Below, piece after piece: positions 49,801 to 55,484 of a stretch of 64,000 nucleotides of DNA (its first letter is position 1; each line of letters starts with the position of its first letter). Origin of the DNA: Bemisia tabaci. Its lineage: Eukaryota; Arthropoda; Insecta; Hemiptera; Aleyrodidae. The stretch is from positions 8,244,320-8,308,319 of the forward strand of contig NC_092793.1 in assembly GCF_918797505.1 (NCBI RefSeq), given 5' to 3'. The notes below the pieces were generated by a model. It did not search any database. It saw only the letters and a list, made by a program, of their open reading frames with translations, and was not told the origin of the DNA. The position numbers were made by a program, and so were the translations under genes.

Positions 49801-50936
49801 ACATTTGCACAATTTTGAATAGTTGAGGTGTTAGTTTACTTTAGTGAGAAGGTTGTTGGGACTGTTGGGACTTTGGGCTAAAAATTTATTTAAAAAAAAA
49901 TAAAAAATAAAAAAATCTAAAATTATGGGCTATCCAATTATCGCCATAAATTTAAAAGAAATCTGTAATATTGGCTGATTTTAGACTCCTTTCTGATATT
50001 GAAAAAAAAAAACATACTTGGGGAGTTTTGGTAACTGACACTCATTTGCTGTCGTAGCTATAGTTACATGTATTCCGATGGTTCCAGTGTAACACTAAAA
50101 AATAATCAAAGCAATAAAAAAAGATAATTATCTTCGGACGTTAGCATCTATTCTCGTCTAGATTGAAAAAATAGGTACCTGGCCGCTTGGCAATTAAAAA
50201 AAAAAATGCTACTTAAGAAAACTGAAATTTCACGGGAAAAGGGGTCAGTTGCCGTTATTTCCCATCTCATCTGCGAGATGACTCAATTCCATGCTCCAGT
50301 TTCCCGTTGGCGGCTCCAAAATTAATTTTGATTGATCTTGGGAGGACTGACTGCTCAGTGCGCGAGTTATAACATGAGTGATGGAGATTGGATGCCGTGC
50401 GAGATAATTTTGTATGTGCGCGCGCCTGTATTTAACTGCCCCCGCCTCCCTACTACCCTCTCCGGCGCCAGCATGGATGAAAGATACAGCTTCAATCCCA
50501 GTTGCCTATTCGTGCCAATATCATGTGAAAAAGGGTTAACATTCAGGGCGGAAAATGTCCGTCCTTTTTTACGATTATCAACGGAATCTCATCGGATAAG
50601 CAACGGAAACTCATCGGATGATCAACGGAAACTCATCGGATAATCCACGGAAACTCATCGGATAATCCACGGAAACTCATCGGATAGTCAACGGAAACTC
50701 ATCGGTTAAAGTGATCGTTCTCCGGGCCAAGTCCAAAATTAATAAGAGCAAGACGTCAACAATGATGTATGATTACAAAAATTTATACTGTACATTAGAT
50801 CAATAGTAATTCTTAGAGAAATGAATCATGCCGTAAATTCGTGATTGATCAAATTTAAACTTACTTGGTCATTCATATTTGAGAATCCGTTATTGTGAGG
50901 TACTGAGAGTGACAAATCTATATTTTCGCTATTTCT
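14356..50936 (-). CDS. TOX: TOX-family HMG-box nuclear protein (11 exons; 5' coding exon missing)
   Basis: TOX proteins are chromatin-associated HMG-box regulators of transcription. Eleven minus-strand exons (high to low: 50936-50865, 43820-43737, 40758-40640, 38025-37656, 28617-28499, 27606-27471, 26645-26565, 25375-25124, 17613-17506, 16389-16214, 14401-14356) join in phase into 521 codons including TAG. Counting from the first visible residue: [15 protein letters not shown] at 25-39 (the TFHTP motif of vertebrate TOX/TOX3); a Q-rich stretch at about 114-160; a basic [11 protein letters not shown] at about 243-253; the HMG box to about 323, ending [10 protein letters not shown]; a Gly/Tyr/Pro-rich linker at 328-411; a Q-rich section at 412-447; and a cysteine cluster at about 473-505 (CIRSGC, YCSNEC, HC), followed by WVAS, as in TOX4. 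The N-terminal Met lies on an exon upstream of 50936 that I could not find. Introns reach 9 kb and hold most of the repeats. Confidence 0.95.
15137..15486. repeat. Foldback element rich in GGATC/GATCC words
   Basis: The left end (agggctttttttttta followed by ggatcgcagtggaacgc) is inverted relative to the right end (gcgttccactgcgatccg followed by aaaaaaagccct). The interior repeats ggatc, gatcc and cgttcca many times. The overlapping open frames on both strands come from this structure. Confidence 0.8.
15628..16181. repeat. Family E foldback element, 554 bp with long terminal inverted repeats
   Basis: The left end aatggaccactagataaggt and the right end accttgtctagtggtccat are inverted. Pairing continues through gatacatgtttctta and the tcgttgtgtg region for about 140 bases. 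Its right edge lies only 32 bp from the TOX exon that starts at 16214. Related termini occur near 7270-7290 and 21964. Confidence 0.85.
16214..16389 (-). CDS. TOX: TOX exon with the C-terminal cysteine cluster
   Basis: The acceptor is GGTGTTACAG and the donor CG|GTAAGT. The exon encodes [10 protein letters not shown], a linker, then [19 protein letters not shown] and VVTHCR. The C-x4-C, C-x3-C and final Cys spacing resembles a small zinc-binding module (inferred). It matches the end of vertebrate TOX4 closely. The open frame runs upstream through the intron, but the strong acceptor and the match support this start. Confidence 0.94.
16985..17330. repeat. Copy of the family L foldback element
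   Basis: It contains aactcggtttgcaacgtcgca, tcctgtcatactt and aaaactac(t). The same words occur in inverted order in the element at 62523-62790. The 60-codon open frame at 17147 lies inside it and is not considered a gene. Confidence 0.55.
17506..17613 (-). CDS. TOX: TOX exon: Q-rich segment
   Basis: Thirty-six codons in phase 0 at both ends, acceptor TATGTTCCAG and donor CAG|GTGTGT. It encodes [12 protein letters not shown], a run of six Gln, and PNQQQ. It joins the Gly/Pro-rich exon to the cysteine-cluster exon. Confidence 0.9.
18434..18462 (-). CDS. Candidate alternative first coding exon (MSDFNPQ)
   Basis: This is a 29-base exon between a good acceptor (CTACTTTCCAG) and a weaker donor (CAG|GTACAC). 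It contains ATG AGT GAC at 18454, giving MSDFNPQ in phase 0, compatible with the exon 17613-17506. As an internal exon it would hit an in-frame TGA, so only use as a start exon makes sense. The product would have about 117 residues, with the Q-rich segment and cysteine cluster but no HMG box. Confidence 0.3.
18677..18800 (-). promoter_or_regulatory. CpG-rich segment, possible internal TOX promoter or first exon
   Basis: About 50 bases around 18725-18772 are dense in CpG (gcgacgtggcgacgacttgc and following), which is exceptional in this AT-rich window. On the minus strand a short open frame ([15 protein letters not shown]) ends at a possible donor, CTCAG|GTAGAT (18676). This could be a promoter with a 5' exon for a short TOX transcript. 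The sequence shows only the composition and the splice-like site. Confidence 0.3.
19490..19690 (-). repeat. Inverted copy of the 302-bp repeat unit
   Basis: It carries cgcacctttcagtttgagaa, ctattgatagaagctg and ccggagagttagtttagttg, the reverse complement of the repeat units at 21978-22640. Together they form a widely spaced inverted pair. Confidence 0.75.
21964..22700 (+). repeat. Direct repeat, 302-bp period, about 2.3 units
   Basis: The word ggt(a/g)cgaat recurs at 21978, 22279 and 22581. Units share cacgccccagttttataat, cggtcaaaaacctcgggaac, cgcaactaaactaactctcc and gcgttctcaaactgaaagg almost without change. The left end also shows tagacaaggtacgaat, as in the family E termini, so this may be an element with a duplicated interior. 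Confidence 0.85.
23353..23496. repeat. Family A foldback element, copy 1
   Basis: It starts ggtggcgtggcgtgctttgc with cgatatatcgatt and ends atcgatcattcacgcctcgc ccactg, the typical family A ends. The central hairpin found in other copies is missing here. Confidence 0.8.
23998..24250. repeat. Family B inverted-repeat element, copy 1
   Basis: It starts actgtcgtgcgaag then aacgccgtatgaacattc, and ends catacggcgttcttcctgag cacggcag. The terminal inverted repeats run through the ttgccaaattt/aaatttggcaac region, about 50 bases each. Confidence 0.8.
24268..24519. repeat. Family M inverted-repeat element, copy 1
   Basis: It starts cgtcgtttcccagacgaagg with aacgtaactccatttc, and ends gaaatgttgttccgctcttt cgtgacgggaacgacg. 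It lies directly beside family B copy 1. Confidence 0.65.
24539..24772. repeat. Foldback element, family C, copy 2
   Basis: It starts cagcgggccgattactgaaa with gatagacaaagcgatagac and ends gtctatcagtttcaataatc ggctcgcagc. It shares taactgtcgggtctttggtgg with copy 3. Confidence 0.75.
25124..25375 (-). CDS. TOX: TOX exon: Gly/Tyr- and Pro-rich linker
   Basis: Eighty-four codons, phase 0 at both ends, acceptor GATTTGCAG and donor ACAG|GTAACA. It encodes [14 protein letters not shown], a proline-rich run ([18 protein letters not shown]) and [12 protein letters not shown]. Its GC content is far above that of its surroundings. It is low-complexity and probably disordered. Confidence 0.9.
25474..25995. 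repeat. Minisatellite, 46-bp unit, about 11 copies
   Basis: The unit ctcagtccttagattctatt cctcactcaaaaaatcaattt ttaag recurs head to tail, with small changes (tcctcag, ccttattag). The last two or three units are degenerate. It lies in the TOX intron, starting about 100 bases upstream, in gene direction, of the exon 25375-25124. Confidence 0.95.
26026..26267. repeat. Family B inverted-repeat element, copy 2
   Basis: It starts actgccgtgctgagga then aacgccgtataaacattc, and ends tctgaatacggcgtttttct tcagcacgtcag. It directly abuts the minisatellite. Confidence 0.75.
26565..26645 (-). CDS. TOX: TOX exon: C-terminal part of the HMG box
   Basis: Twenty-seven codons, phase 0 at both ends, acceptor GTGTTTCAG and donor AAAG|GTGAGT. 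It encodes [20 protein letters not shown] and RASLVSK, the third helix and end of the HMG box, nearly identical to vertebrate TOX proteins. Confidence 0.96.
26802..26960. repeat. Family D element (GGCGGATCCAG termini), copy 1
   Basis: It starts aggcggatccag, then catttaaacctgtg and aatcgattctcg; the second half is inverted (gagaatcgattcatt, ggcttaaatggagaga, gttgccaactcgc). The right terminus is degenerate. Confidence 0.65.
27471..27606 (-). CDS. TOX: TOX exon: core of the HMG box
   Basis: The acceptor is TTCTCAG and the donor AAT|GTAAGT-like (GTAAGTT). It encodes [36 protein letters not shown] and DSLDAEHKN. These are helices 1 and 2 of the HMG box, with only small differences from vertebrate TOX. 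The first base completes a Lys codon. Confidence 0.97.
27980..28264. repeat. Foldback element, family C, copy 3 (most complete)
   Basis: It starts cagcgggccgattattgaaa with gatagacaaagctatagac, and ends gtctatcaatttcaacgatc ggcccgctg. The internal section aactatcggcaacccacgag .. caatagttagtcc is also palindromic. Confidence 0.85.
28499..28617 (-). CDS. TOX: TOX exon: basic region leading into the HMG box
   Basis: The acceptor is GTTTAACAG and the donor CCAA|GTAAGT. It encodes [11 protein letters not shown], a lysine-rich run and [10 protein letters not shown]. The basic stretch before DPNEP is typical of TOX proteins and probably serves as a nuclear localisation signal. Confidence 0.95.
28986..29010. 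repeat. CTG/TTG trinucleotide repeat
   Basis: About eight trinucleotides of mixed gtt and gct type lie in the intron. On the minus strand they read as CAG/CAA after an acceptor-like TTTTTAACAG and then reach a stop, so this is probably a microsatellite and not an exon. Confidence 0.7.
30200..30373 (-). repeat. Family M element, partial copy 2
   Basis: Only one good terminus remains: ggcaacatcgaaatgtagtt acgttctttcgtgggggaaac gacg. It matches the family ends at 24519 and 39904. Confidence 0.55.
30860..31010. other. CpG-rich patch inside a TOX intron
   Basis: The stretch gcggaacacgacgcggaccg and the following gccagcgcggcgcctgcccc is unusually GC- and CpG-rich. It may be an internal promoter, but no coding start tied to TOX could be seen. 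Confidence 0.25.
31282..31536. repeat. Family B inverted-repeat element, copy 3
   Basis: It starts ctgccgtactataaggaaga with aacgccgtacgagc and ends gttcatacggcgttcttcct tagcacggcag. Confidence 0.8.
32608..32859. repeat. Family B inverted-repeat element, copy 4
   Basis: It starts actgccgtgctaaggaaaaa cgccgtatgaac and ends ccatacgacgttcttcctca gcacggcag, with both ttgccaaatttcc and gaaatttggcaac present. Confidence 0.85.
32891..33058. repeat. Family A foldback element, copy 2
   Basis: It starts gtggcgtggcgtgcttagcg with atacatcgattgatc and ends ataatcgatcattcacgctt caccattg. Confidence 0.8.
33222..33239. repeat. Poly(G) run
   Basis: An uninterrupted run of about 18 G. Comparable C or G runs occur at 34446, 36946, 45225, 45311, 48776 and 58319. 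Confidence 0.9.
33434..33600. repeat. Family B element, copy 5, left end missing
   Basis: The interior and the right terminus (ctcatacggcgttcttcctt agcacggcag) are present, but the left terminal repeat is not recognisable. Confidence 0.7.
33741..33905. repeat. Family A foldback element, copy 3 (symmetric)
   Basis: It starts cactggcgtggcgtgttttg and ends gcaaagaacgccacgccact g, with catttaaacc and ggtttaaatgg inside and the central hairpin ggtgttcgctgcgaacatcc. Confidence 0.9.
35181..35340. repeat. Family A foldback element, copy 4
   Basis: It starts gtggcgtggtgtgctttgcg with atacatcgattgatctgcc and ends ataatcgatcattcacgcct cag. Confidence 0.8.
35386..35550. repeat. Family A foldback element, copy 5 (nearly perfect hairpin)
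   Basis: The 165 bp start cagtggcgtggcgtgaattg and end caattcacgctacgccactg. Nearly every base pairs across the centre at ggtattcgcagcgaacacc. It is the best example of the family's intact form. Confidence 0.92.
36008..36252. repeat. Family B element, copy 6
   Basis: It starts gccctcctaaggaagaacgc cgtatgaac and ends near ctcttatcacgacag. It is the first of three consecutive copies. Confidence 0.75.
36258..36511. repeat. Family B element, copy 7
   Basis: It starts gcgccctgctaagaagaaac gctgattcaac and ends catatacggcgtttttcctt agcacggcag. It lies only a few bases from copy 6. Confidence 0.75.
36555..36808. repeat. Family B element, copy 8
   Basis: It starts ctgtcatgccaaggaagaac accgaacgag and ends ggctcttacggcgttcttcc ttggcacggtgc. 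It is third in the row. Confidence 0.75.
37450..37615. repeat. Family D element, copy 2, beside a TOX splice donor
   Basis: It starts tgacggatcaagc, then catttaaacctatggg, and ends ggtttaaatggaggaaattc .. gctggatccgcctctg. Its edge is 40 bases from the exon that begins at 37656, so it lies just inside the intron. Confidence 0.85.
37656..38025 (-). CDS. TOX: TOX exon with the poly-Q segment
   Basis: The acceptor is ATGTTTCAG and the donor CAAATG|GTAAGT. The exon encodes [13 protein letters not shown], a Q/R/H-rich run containing 11 consecutive Gln, then [11 protein letters not shown], and an acidic [13 protein letters not shown] second full consensus donor (ACG|GTAAGT at 37985-37980) lies inside the exon. 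Using it would drop 330 bases and 110 residues without shifting frame. Confidence 0.92.
38241..38412. repeat. Family A foldback element, copy 6
   Basis: It starts cagtggcgtggcgtgcttta with gaaacatcg and ends taatcgatcattcacgtctc gccactg. Confidence 0.85.
39099..39248. repeat. Family A foldback element, copy 7 (opposite orientation)
   Basis: It starts gaggcgtgaatgatcgatat and ends tcgcaaagcatgccacgcca ctg. The central hairpin is ggtgttcgtcgtcaacacc. Confidence 0.85.
39904..40131. repeat. Family M inverted-repeat element, copy 3
   Basis: It starts acgaaagaacgtaactccat ttcgatgttgcc and ends tgcaaccttggaatcgagtt acgttgcttcgt. Confidence 0.75.
40640..40758 (-). CDS. TOX: TOX exon: Pro/Met/His-rich N-terminal region
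   Basis: The acceptor is TTGTGTTCAG and the donor AG|GTAAGT. It encodes [20 protein letters not shown] and [19 protein letters not shown], then two bases of a Ser codon. It joins in phase to the poly-Q exon. It is low-complexity and poorly conserved, as expected between the TFHTP motif and the HMG box. Confidence 0.9.
40759..43736. other. TOX intron
   Basis: Apart from family N copy 1 it holds unremarkable AT-rich sequence. The open frames at 41587 and 42795 show no recognisable protein. Confidence 0.55.
40880..41155. repeat. Family N dispersed repeat with a GGTTCGAACC palindrome, copy 1
   Basis: It shares gccgtgggcagatctcagat, agcgtatgcaacccggc, gttaggttcgaacccaac and attcacctgaaccgcaa with copies at 56949 (inverted) and 57372. 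The ggttcgaaccc word looks like a tRNA B box, so a SINE is possible, but no clear A box or 3' tail was seen. Confidence 0.65.
43737..43820 (-). CDS. TOX: TOX exon with the TFHTP motif
   Basis: Twenty-eight codons, phase 0 at both ends, acceptor ATTGTTACAG and donor [26 protein letters not shown] corresponds to the TFHTPSLGDEEFEIPPI segment of vertebrate TOX/TOX3, the best conserved part of the family outside the HMG box. Confidence 0.95.
44903..45180 (+). repeat. Family H dispersed repeat, copy 1
   Basis: It runs from gatcgtattcgatagtggtt to aaccaatcgatatcgataca atctcg. It shares gaacataacctcaaac, agatgagaaa and acttttgaggcta with copy 2 at 46935. Confidence 0.75.
45196..45374. repeat. Family G inverted-repeat element (GGGGTCGTCC...), copy 1
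   Basis: It starts ggggtcgtccataaattacg taacgc and ends gcgttacgtacgtaatttat ggacggcccc. It has two poly(G) runs and a central tagggacctacgtcac. Similar termini are common in arthropod genomes, from general knowledge that was not checked here. Confidence 0.9.
45922..46173. repeat. Family B inverted-repeat element, copy 9
   Basis: It starts ctgccgtcctacgtaaaaac gccgtacaagc and ends ggctcatacagtgttcgtac ttagcacggcag. Confidence 0.8.
46731..46883. repeat. Family A foldback element, copy 8
   Basis: It starts agaggcgaagcgtgctttgc with gatttatcgattgatc and ends ataatcgatcattcacgcct cgcctttg. Confidence 0.8.
46903..47263 (+). repeat. Family H repeat, copy 2, flanked by 42-bp direct repeats
   Basis: An identical 42-base word (taacgaagttgaaattttcc ... 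ggatggaatag) occurs at 46903-46944 and 47222-47263, on either side of the family H body (about 46945-47221). The outer part of the body is inverted: gtattcgata at the left and tatcgaatac at the right. Confidence 0.85.
48232..48559. repeat. Family F inverted-repeat element, copy 2, 328 bp
   Basis: It starts aatggagagtttgcacgcaa and ends tctgcaaattctccatt. The internal accgccttgtgacgtcatct ggcggcattt is the same as at 9151-9478, and so is the length. Confidence 0.85.
48646..48821. repeat. Family G inverted-repeat element, copy 2
   Basis: It starts ggggccgtccctaaattacg taacgc and ends agcgttacttaacttaggga cggcccc. The internal tgacgtaggtccctat is the inverted form of the copy 1 centre. Confidence 0.9.
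50576..50710 (+). repeat. Tandem repeat, 24-bp unit, about 5.5 copies
   Basis: The unit tcaacggaaactcatcggat (+ aatc) repeats head to tail, with small variants (agc, gat, tcc, agt at the joint). It lies in the TOX intron about 155 bases downstream, in gene direction, of the exon 50936-50865. Confidence 0.95.
50865..50936 (-). CDS. TOX: Most upstream TOX exon recognised
   Basis: Twenty-four codons, phase 0 at both ends, acceptor TTTGCTTTCAG and donor CAA|GTAAGT. It encodes [17 protein letters not shown] and FSNMNDQ. The final Gln precedes TFHTP, as in vertebrate TOX. It has no natural start codon at its beginning, so at least one more 5' exon must exist. Confidence 0.88.
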
Positions 50937-51038
50937 CTGAAAGCAAAAACAGACAAAAAAAACAAATGTTACTGGAAATTTGAATGATACATGAGCATAC
51001 TTAAAAAAATTTTAAAATTTTTTAAAAATTTATGAAAT

Positions 51039-51040
<2 letters not shown>

Positions 51041-51071
<31 letters not shown>
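51041..51071. repeat. Poly(A) run
   Basis: About 31 consecutive A residues in the intron. It could be the tail of a retroposed sequence, but no body was recognised upstream. Confidence 0.9.
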
Positions 51072-51074
<3 letters not shown>

Positions 51075-52180
51075 AGGACTGATTAATATTTCAGTAGTTA
51101 TGGCTTAGATAATCGTTTTATGTGATGAGTACTTTTAGGCGACAAAGTGTGAAAAATATGGGACGACTTTATCATCGTGAATTTTACTTCAAAGCAGTTT
51201 TCGAAACACATTACATCGATAGAAGTTTTGCCTTCAAAATGTAGGATGTGCTCATGATCTCAGCGAGATGATAGTATAATTAAAAAATCTGATCAATGAA
51301 TATCACGGAAAAACACGACTCCCGCTGAAAGAGATTGACGGCAAAAAGAGCCTACACGGTTGCGAAAAACATAAGCAAGCAATTTATTCCTAACTAAAAT
51401 TGGCTGCATTCCAAGATATAGCTTGTCACGTCGTTTCTCTAAAGTTGTAGGTCTTTAGACAATAAATATGACGATGTCAACGAGAGTGTAGGGATATGCA
51501 GGGAGGATGCATGCATTTTTCTACCAGTGAGTGGATGCAGCTTTCGACGAAAAGTTGAAAAATCAATATTTAACTTGCGCGGAGAAGATTCAAAGGCCGG
51601 AGCGTCTCGGATTATTTATTTTCATGCATCGATCAAACGGCTCCGACTTACAGTACTCCTTTGTTCCACGAGGCATACTCCCACCCAATGTGAGGCTTGG
51701 TCGATGATGTAGTTGGACTCACCAACTCTCAGAAGCTGTTAGAATACACATTTCAAGATTTAAGGAATTCCCTTACTTCTTTCTCCCTTTCGTTGGAGAA
51801 TTTGCAGGTTTCTGAAGTTTTGTCGTGCTTAATTGGAGAATGGAATGAACTGAACGCAAGGATTCCCGTGGTTCATAAATAGAACGAATATTGGAAGGAG
51901 ATATAACAATATGATCTGATCTGCTAAAATATATGTGTTTGAATGTAAAATGCCGGAAGCAAACTCTTGACCCTATTTCCTAAACTTATACTATTATCTT
52001 ATTAACTATCTCCTTACTTTACTTGTCTCTTTTATTATCATACACATTATGTTATCACTATATATAACTTATATCTATCATCACCTAAGCAAATTAGTAA
52101 TAAGATACGCACATTACAATTTCTGTAAATATGTACTTACTGAATACTATTTCGCTTGACAAAAAAAAAAAAAAAATGTA

Positions 52181-52336
52181 AAATGCCGCCAAGTGACGTT
52201 ACTGAGCGGGGCATTTTCTCACTTTTGAATATATTTTTAGACTACTCCCCGAATTAGAAAAAAGTATAAAAATACTGCAAAATCAGCTCCTTCAGCAGTC
52301 TCAGGAAGCAATAAAAAAAAATAAGTGCAAATGCTC
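52181..52336 (-). repeat. Family F element, inverted partial copy 3
   Basis: It shows aatgccgccaagtgacgtta .. and ataaaaaaaaataagtgcaa atgctcc, the reverse complement of one half of the family F element. The other half is missing. Confidence 0.55.
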
Positions 52337-53942
52337 CGTCGCCTATAATTAAAAGAAAATCCGGCATGTTGGGTTCAAAGACCATTGAATCAATACTTTT
52401 GATCTGAGCTAAAGAACTGAATAAAACCGCCACTAAAGAAAAGTGCTTAAATTTTGGTTTAAATCGCGGTCAAGAAGCGTGTCAATTATTTTCCGCTTGC
52501 TACCTACTTCAAAATAGCTGATGGTGCAATTCATCAATCTATGTCTCAAGAGTATATTATAGAGACTGAATATGTTTAATTTTCCCTTAAATTTTTTAAA
52601 CAGTAAATCTCATTCCCACGGGTGCGCATAGTTCTTTTCAATATTTAATTCACATCTTCGAGCCGATAGCTGATCAAAAGTTGGCTCAAGTCACAAAATC
52701 TATTTTTTAGTGACAAAATTCACCCGATGATCGAGAAAAAAGGTAACATGAGGATGAGTGCGTGTGTAATGAGTGTTGCAAGTAACCTCAAACTTGATGC
52801 CTTTAAAATCATGGCAGTTGATTTAAGACTAGATGTACGTGGTGAAAATATTTCCCGCTGGTGGCAAAAGACATAAACTGAAGGGTCCTAGGGCAGACGT
52901 GATGCGTTTAAAGATGATTGAGATAGTTTGTGACGTCTCTGAATCTGAAATATGCGCGAGAATAAATATTGATTGTTGGAGGAACAATAAATATTAGGAT
53001 GAATAATACGGCATACACGGAACGGAATTAGCATATATTCATCGTGAAATTAGATTAATGCCTTCTCAAAAGCCGCAAACCAGTTTCCAGCTGAAAAGAG
53101 TGTTGCGCGAAAGATTCTTGGCATACCAATGCTTCGTTGAGCGTTGGCAATAGCTGTTATAGATCTTTTGCGCAGGGAGCAGGGGGAGGGGGAGAGAAAG
53201 AGAGGCAAAATGAGATTCCGAAAGCAGGAGAGAGAAAGGATCATTTCTATGCTTTTGCAATGGGAAATGCATTTATAATCAATACTATTCAAAAGGGGGT
53301 TCCATGTTTGGAAAGAGCTAACTTCAACTGCTGTTAATAAAATACAGCACAAGTTTATTCTTCTTGCGCGCTTTCACTTCTATCTCCTCCTCTCCCCTCT
53401 CCGCCCCCCTCGCCTGCGTCCCCTCCCCCTCCGTCGCTCCCCGCCCCCCTTTGCTCCCTCTCGGCTCCACCACTCTCCGCGCATTCCTACCGCGGCCCTT
53501 TAATGGAAAAAGTTCGGTTAAGTAAACCGAAAGTGGTTCATGCGGCCACGAAATACCAATTCAACTACAGTATTTGCCTCGACTATCCGAACCAAAGCCA
53601 AAGCGCTCAATAGAAACGGTCGTTGCGCATATCAGCCTGCTTGCCTGGAAACTTTCATAATTTTCATGGATCCATATGCGTTACGTTCCGTTGACGCGCA
53701 ACCTCTTCCCTTCATTTCCGGCCAAGTTCCTTCGTTCCTTCCGCTCGGCTCGAAATGACAGCGCAGCCTAACTTGCCGGCTCACGGCTAAGAACTTTTCC
53801 GGGCCCACGCCAAAAGCAACTTTAATAATCTTAACTCGCTAATGAGAACTTGTTCCGTTTCCAGTGTCACCTGTACGCATGCCCTCGTGTTTCACTCCGG
53901 GATGCCCAAAATAAAAGGGAGGATCTGAAAAAGACCAGCAGT

Positions 53943-53997
53943 CAACACCTAAATAATTGATCTTTTACCATAGCTTCAAATAGGGAAATATCAAAGA
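53943..53997. repeat. Family A fragment, copy 15
   Basis: Only the section aacacctaaataattgatct tttaccatagcttcaaatag ggaaatatc remains. It is followed by a poly(A) run. Confidence 0.6.
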
Positions 53998-54498
53998 AAA
54001 AAAAAAAAAAAAAATATTACTTTGAAAGGTTTTAAAATCGATGTTTTTCACCCCCATGTTCACAATACATACTGTACATATAGGTCGCTTTTAGCACTCC
54101 CTCGCGCTCTACGACTCCTAACCTCCACTGCTCTCTGTCGAACCATACGCCTCACAAGCCGTCGAGCCCCAAGGTTTGTGGTGCGACAGAGACGTTCACA
54201 GTTATTTCTTAAAAATGCCTTCGCAGCAAGAAACAGGCTAGATTTGCCACTGATAGCCGTACTCGTGAACTGTAATATCATCAAAGTTTTTGTTCGTGCT
54301 CTATATTTTCATAACAATCTAGCTATTCTCCATAACTGAGTACTTTGAATTTGGCGCAGAGTTGACCACAATTGAAGTGCTTTTAATTCAAAGCTGTGTC
54401 TACAAAATGCAGACTATATATAAACCACGGACTTGAGAGAATGTTCGATAAGACAGCGAGGTAGGCTTTTATATGATTTCGTTTAATTGGACTGAATC

Positions 54499-54620
54499 GG
54501 ACGTATTTCTATCCAATGGAACTATGAGCATTATGACGTGAGCCCTGTTATGCACATATTCTTATGGGTCTCAAGGTTCATGTCTTAATACACATAGTTC
54601 CGTTTGATAGAAATACGTCC
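54499..54620. repeat. 122-bp palindromic element, copy 1
   Basis: It starts ggacgtatttctatccaatg and ends gtttgatagaaatacgtcc. The two halves pair nearly throughout, with gtgagccctg in the interior. Its length equals that of copy 2. Confidence 0.88.
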
Positions 54621-55160
54621 AATTAAGACGTCAGAGCGCCACCGTTGTCAATTAGTACATATTGCTATGATTCTATCATTTGATTTGCTTTTTTTAGGAC
54701 TCATTGCACATTAGCGGAACCTCTGTCATTGGCGTCAGAAACATATTAAACATAATTGATGATAATAATTCAATATTAAGTCTTGCAATACGTCCGATGA
54801 CGGACGTCAGATCGAATTTAAATCACAAATCAACGCCTTCATTATAAAAGATATTAGTGATGACGTCATCGTAGGGGTTTTCCGTCAGGTGCGTTGTTAA
54901 ACTCAACAACGCCCAACGATTTGCCCAACAACTCTTCGATTGTTAGGAATATTGGTCGGGCGCTGGGATCTTGATTTGTAATTATTTACGTTCATTAAAG
55001 ACGTCACAATGACGTATCGGTCAGTTATGTTGAGATGACGGTAATCGCAGCCATTTTTGTTGGCGAGTTCGCGACGATTTTTTAGGGTTTAATAACACGT
55101 CTACTAAATTAGATCCAAACAATAACAATAACAATAACACAACCTCTCTCATTGCTACTT

Positions 55161-55458
55161 ACAGGGTGTCTACTAAAACAGGCTGGTCAAAAACAAGTGC
55201 TTTTACAGTACTTTTTCAGTACATTCTCAAGAAATTCAGTACCTCCTCCAACAGAAAAATTCCGTACTTTTTCAGTACCTTCATTTGATAAAATTAGAAA
55301 AATTTCAACAATTCGAAATTGCGACAAAAATGACAAAAATAAAAAAATTCCGGACCTTTTGCGGAATTTCCGCACTTTTTCAGTACTTCCGGACCGCCCT
55401 TAAAAAAACAGTACTATTTCCGGACTTTCGGAAATTCCGGACTTGTAGACACCCTGTA
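55161..55458. repeat. Inverted-repeat element with AGGGTGTCTAC termini and TTCAGTAC internal repeats
   Basis: It starts acagggtgtctactaaaac and ends ttgtagacaccctgta. The words ttcagtac and ttccgga/ccggact recur in the interior. It has the same termini as the element at 4908-5176 but a different filling. Confidence 0.8.
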
Positions 55459-55484
55459 CCTATGAGAAAGAATCTATGTACATC

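Larger units (their letters stand above)
43821..50864. other. TOX intron (7.0 kb)
   Basis: It contains two family H repeats, two family G elements, one family F element, family A copy 8, family B copy 9 and the 24-bp tandem repeat. No coding exon was recognised. Confidence 0.6.

Noticed and set aside
50576..50710. CRISPR-like array
   Set aside because: The units follow directly without unique spacers; it is an ordinary tandem repeat in a eukaryotic intron.
54022..54339. A 105-codon plus-strand frame, perhaps the C-terminal end of a LINE reverse transcriptase
   Set aside because: The match to LINE ends is only an impression. No reverse transcriptase or endonuclease motif was seen nearby.
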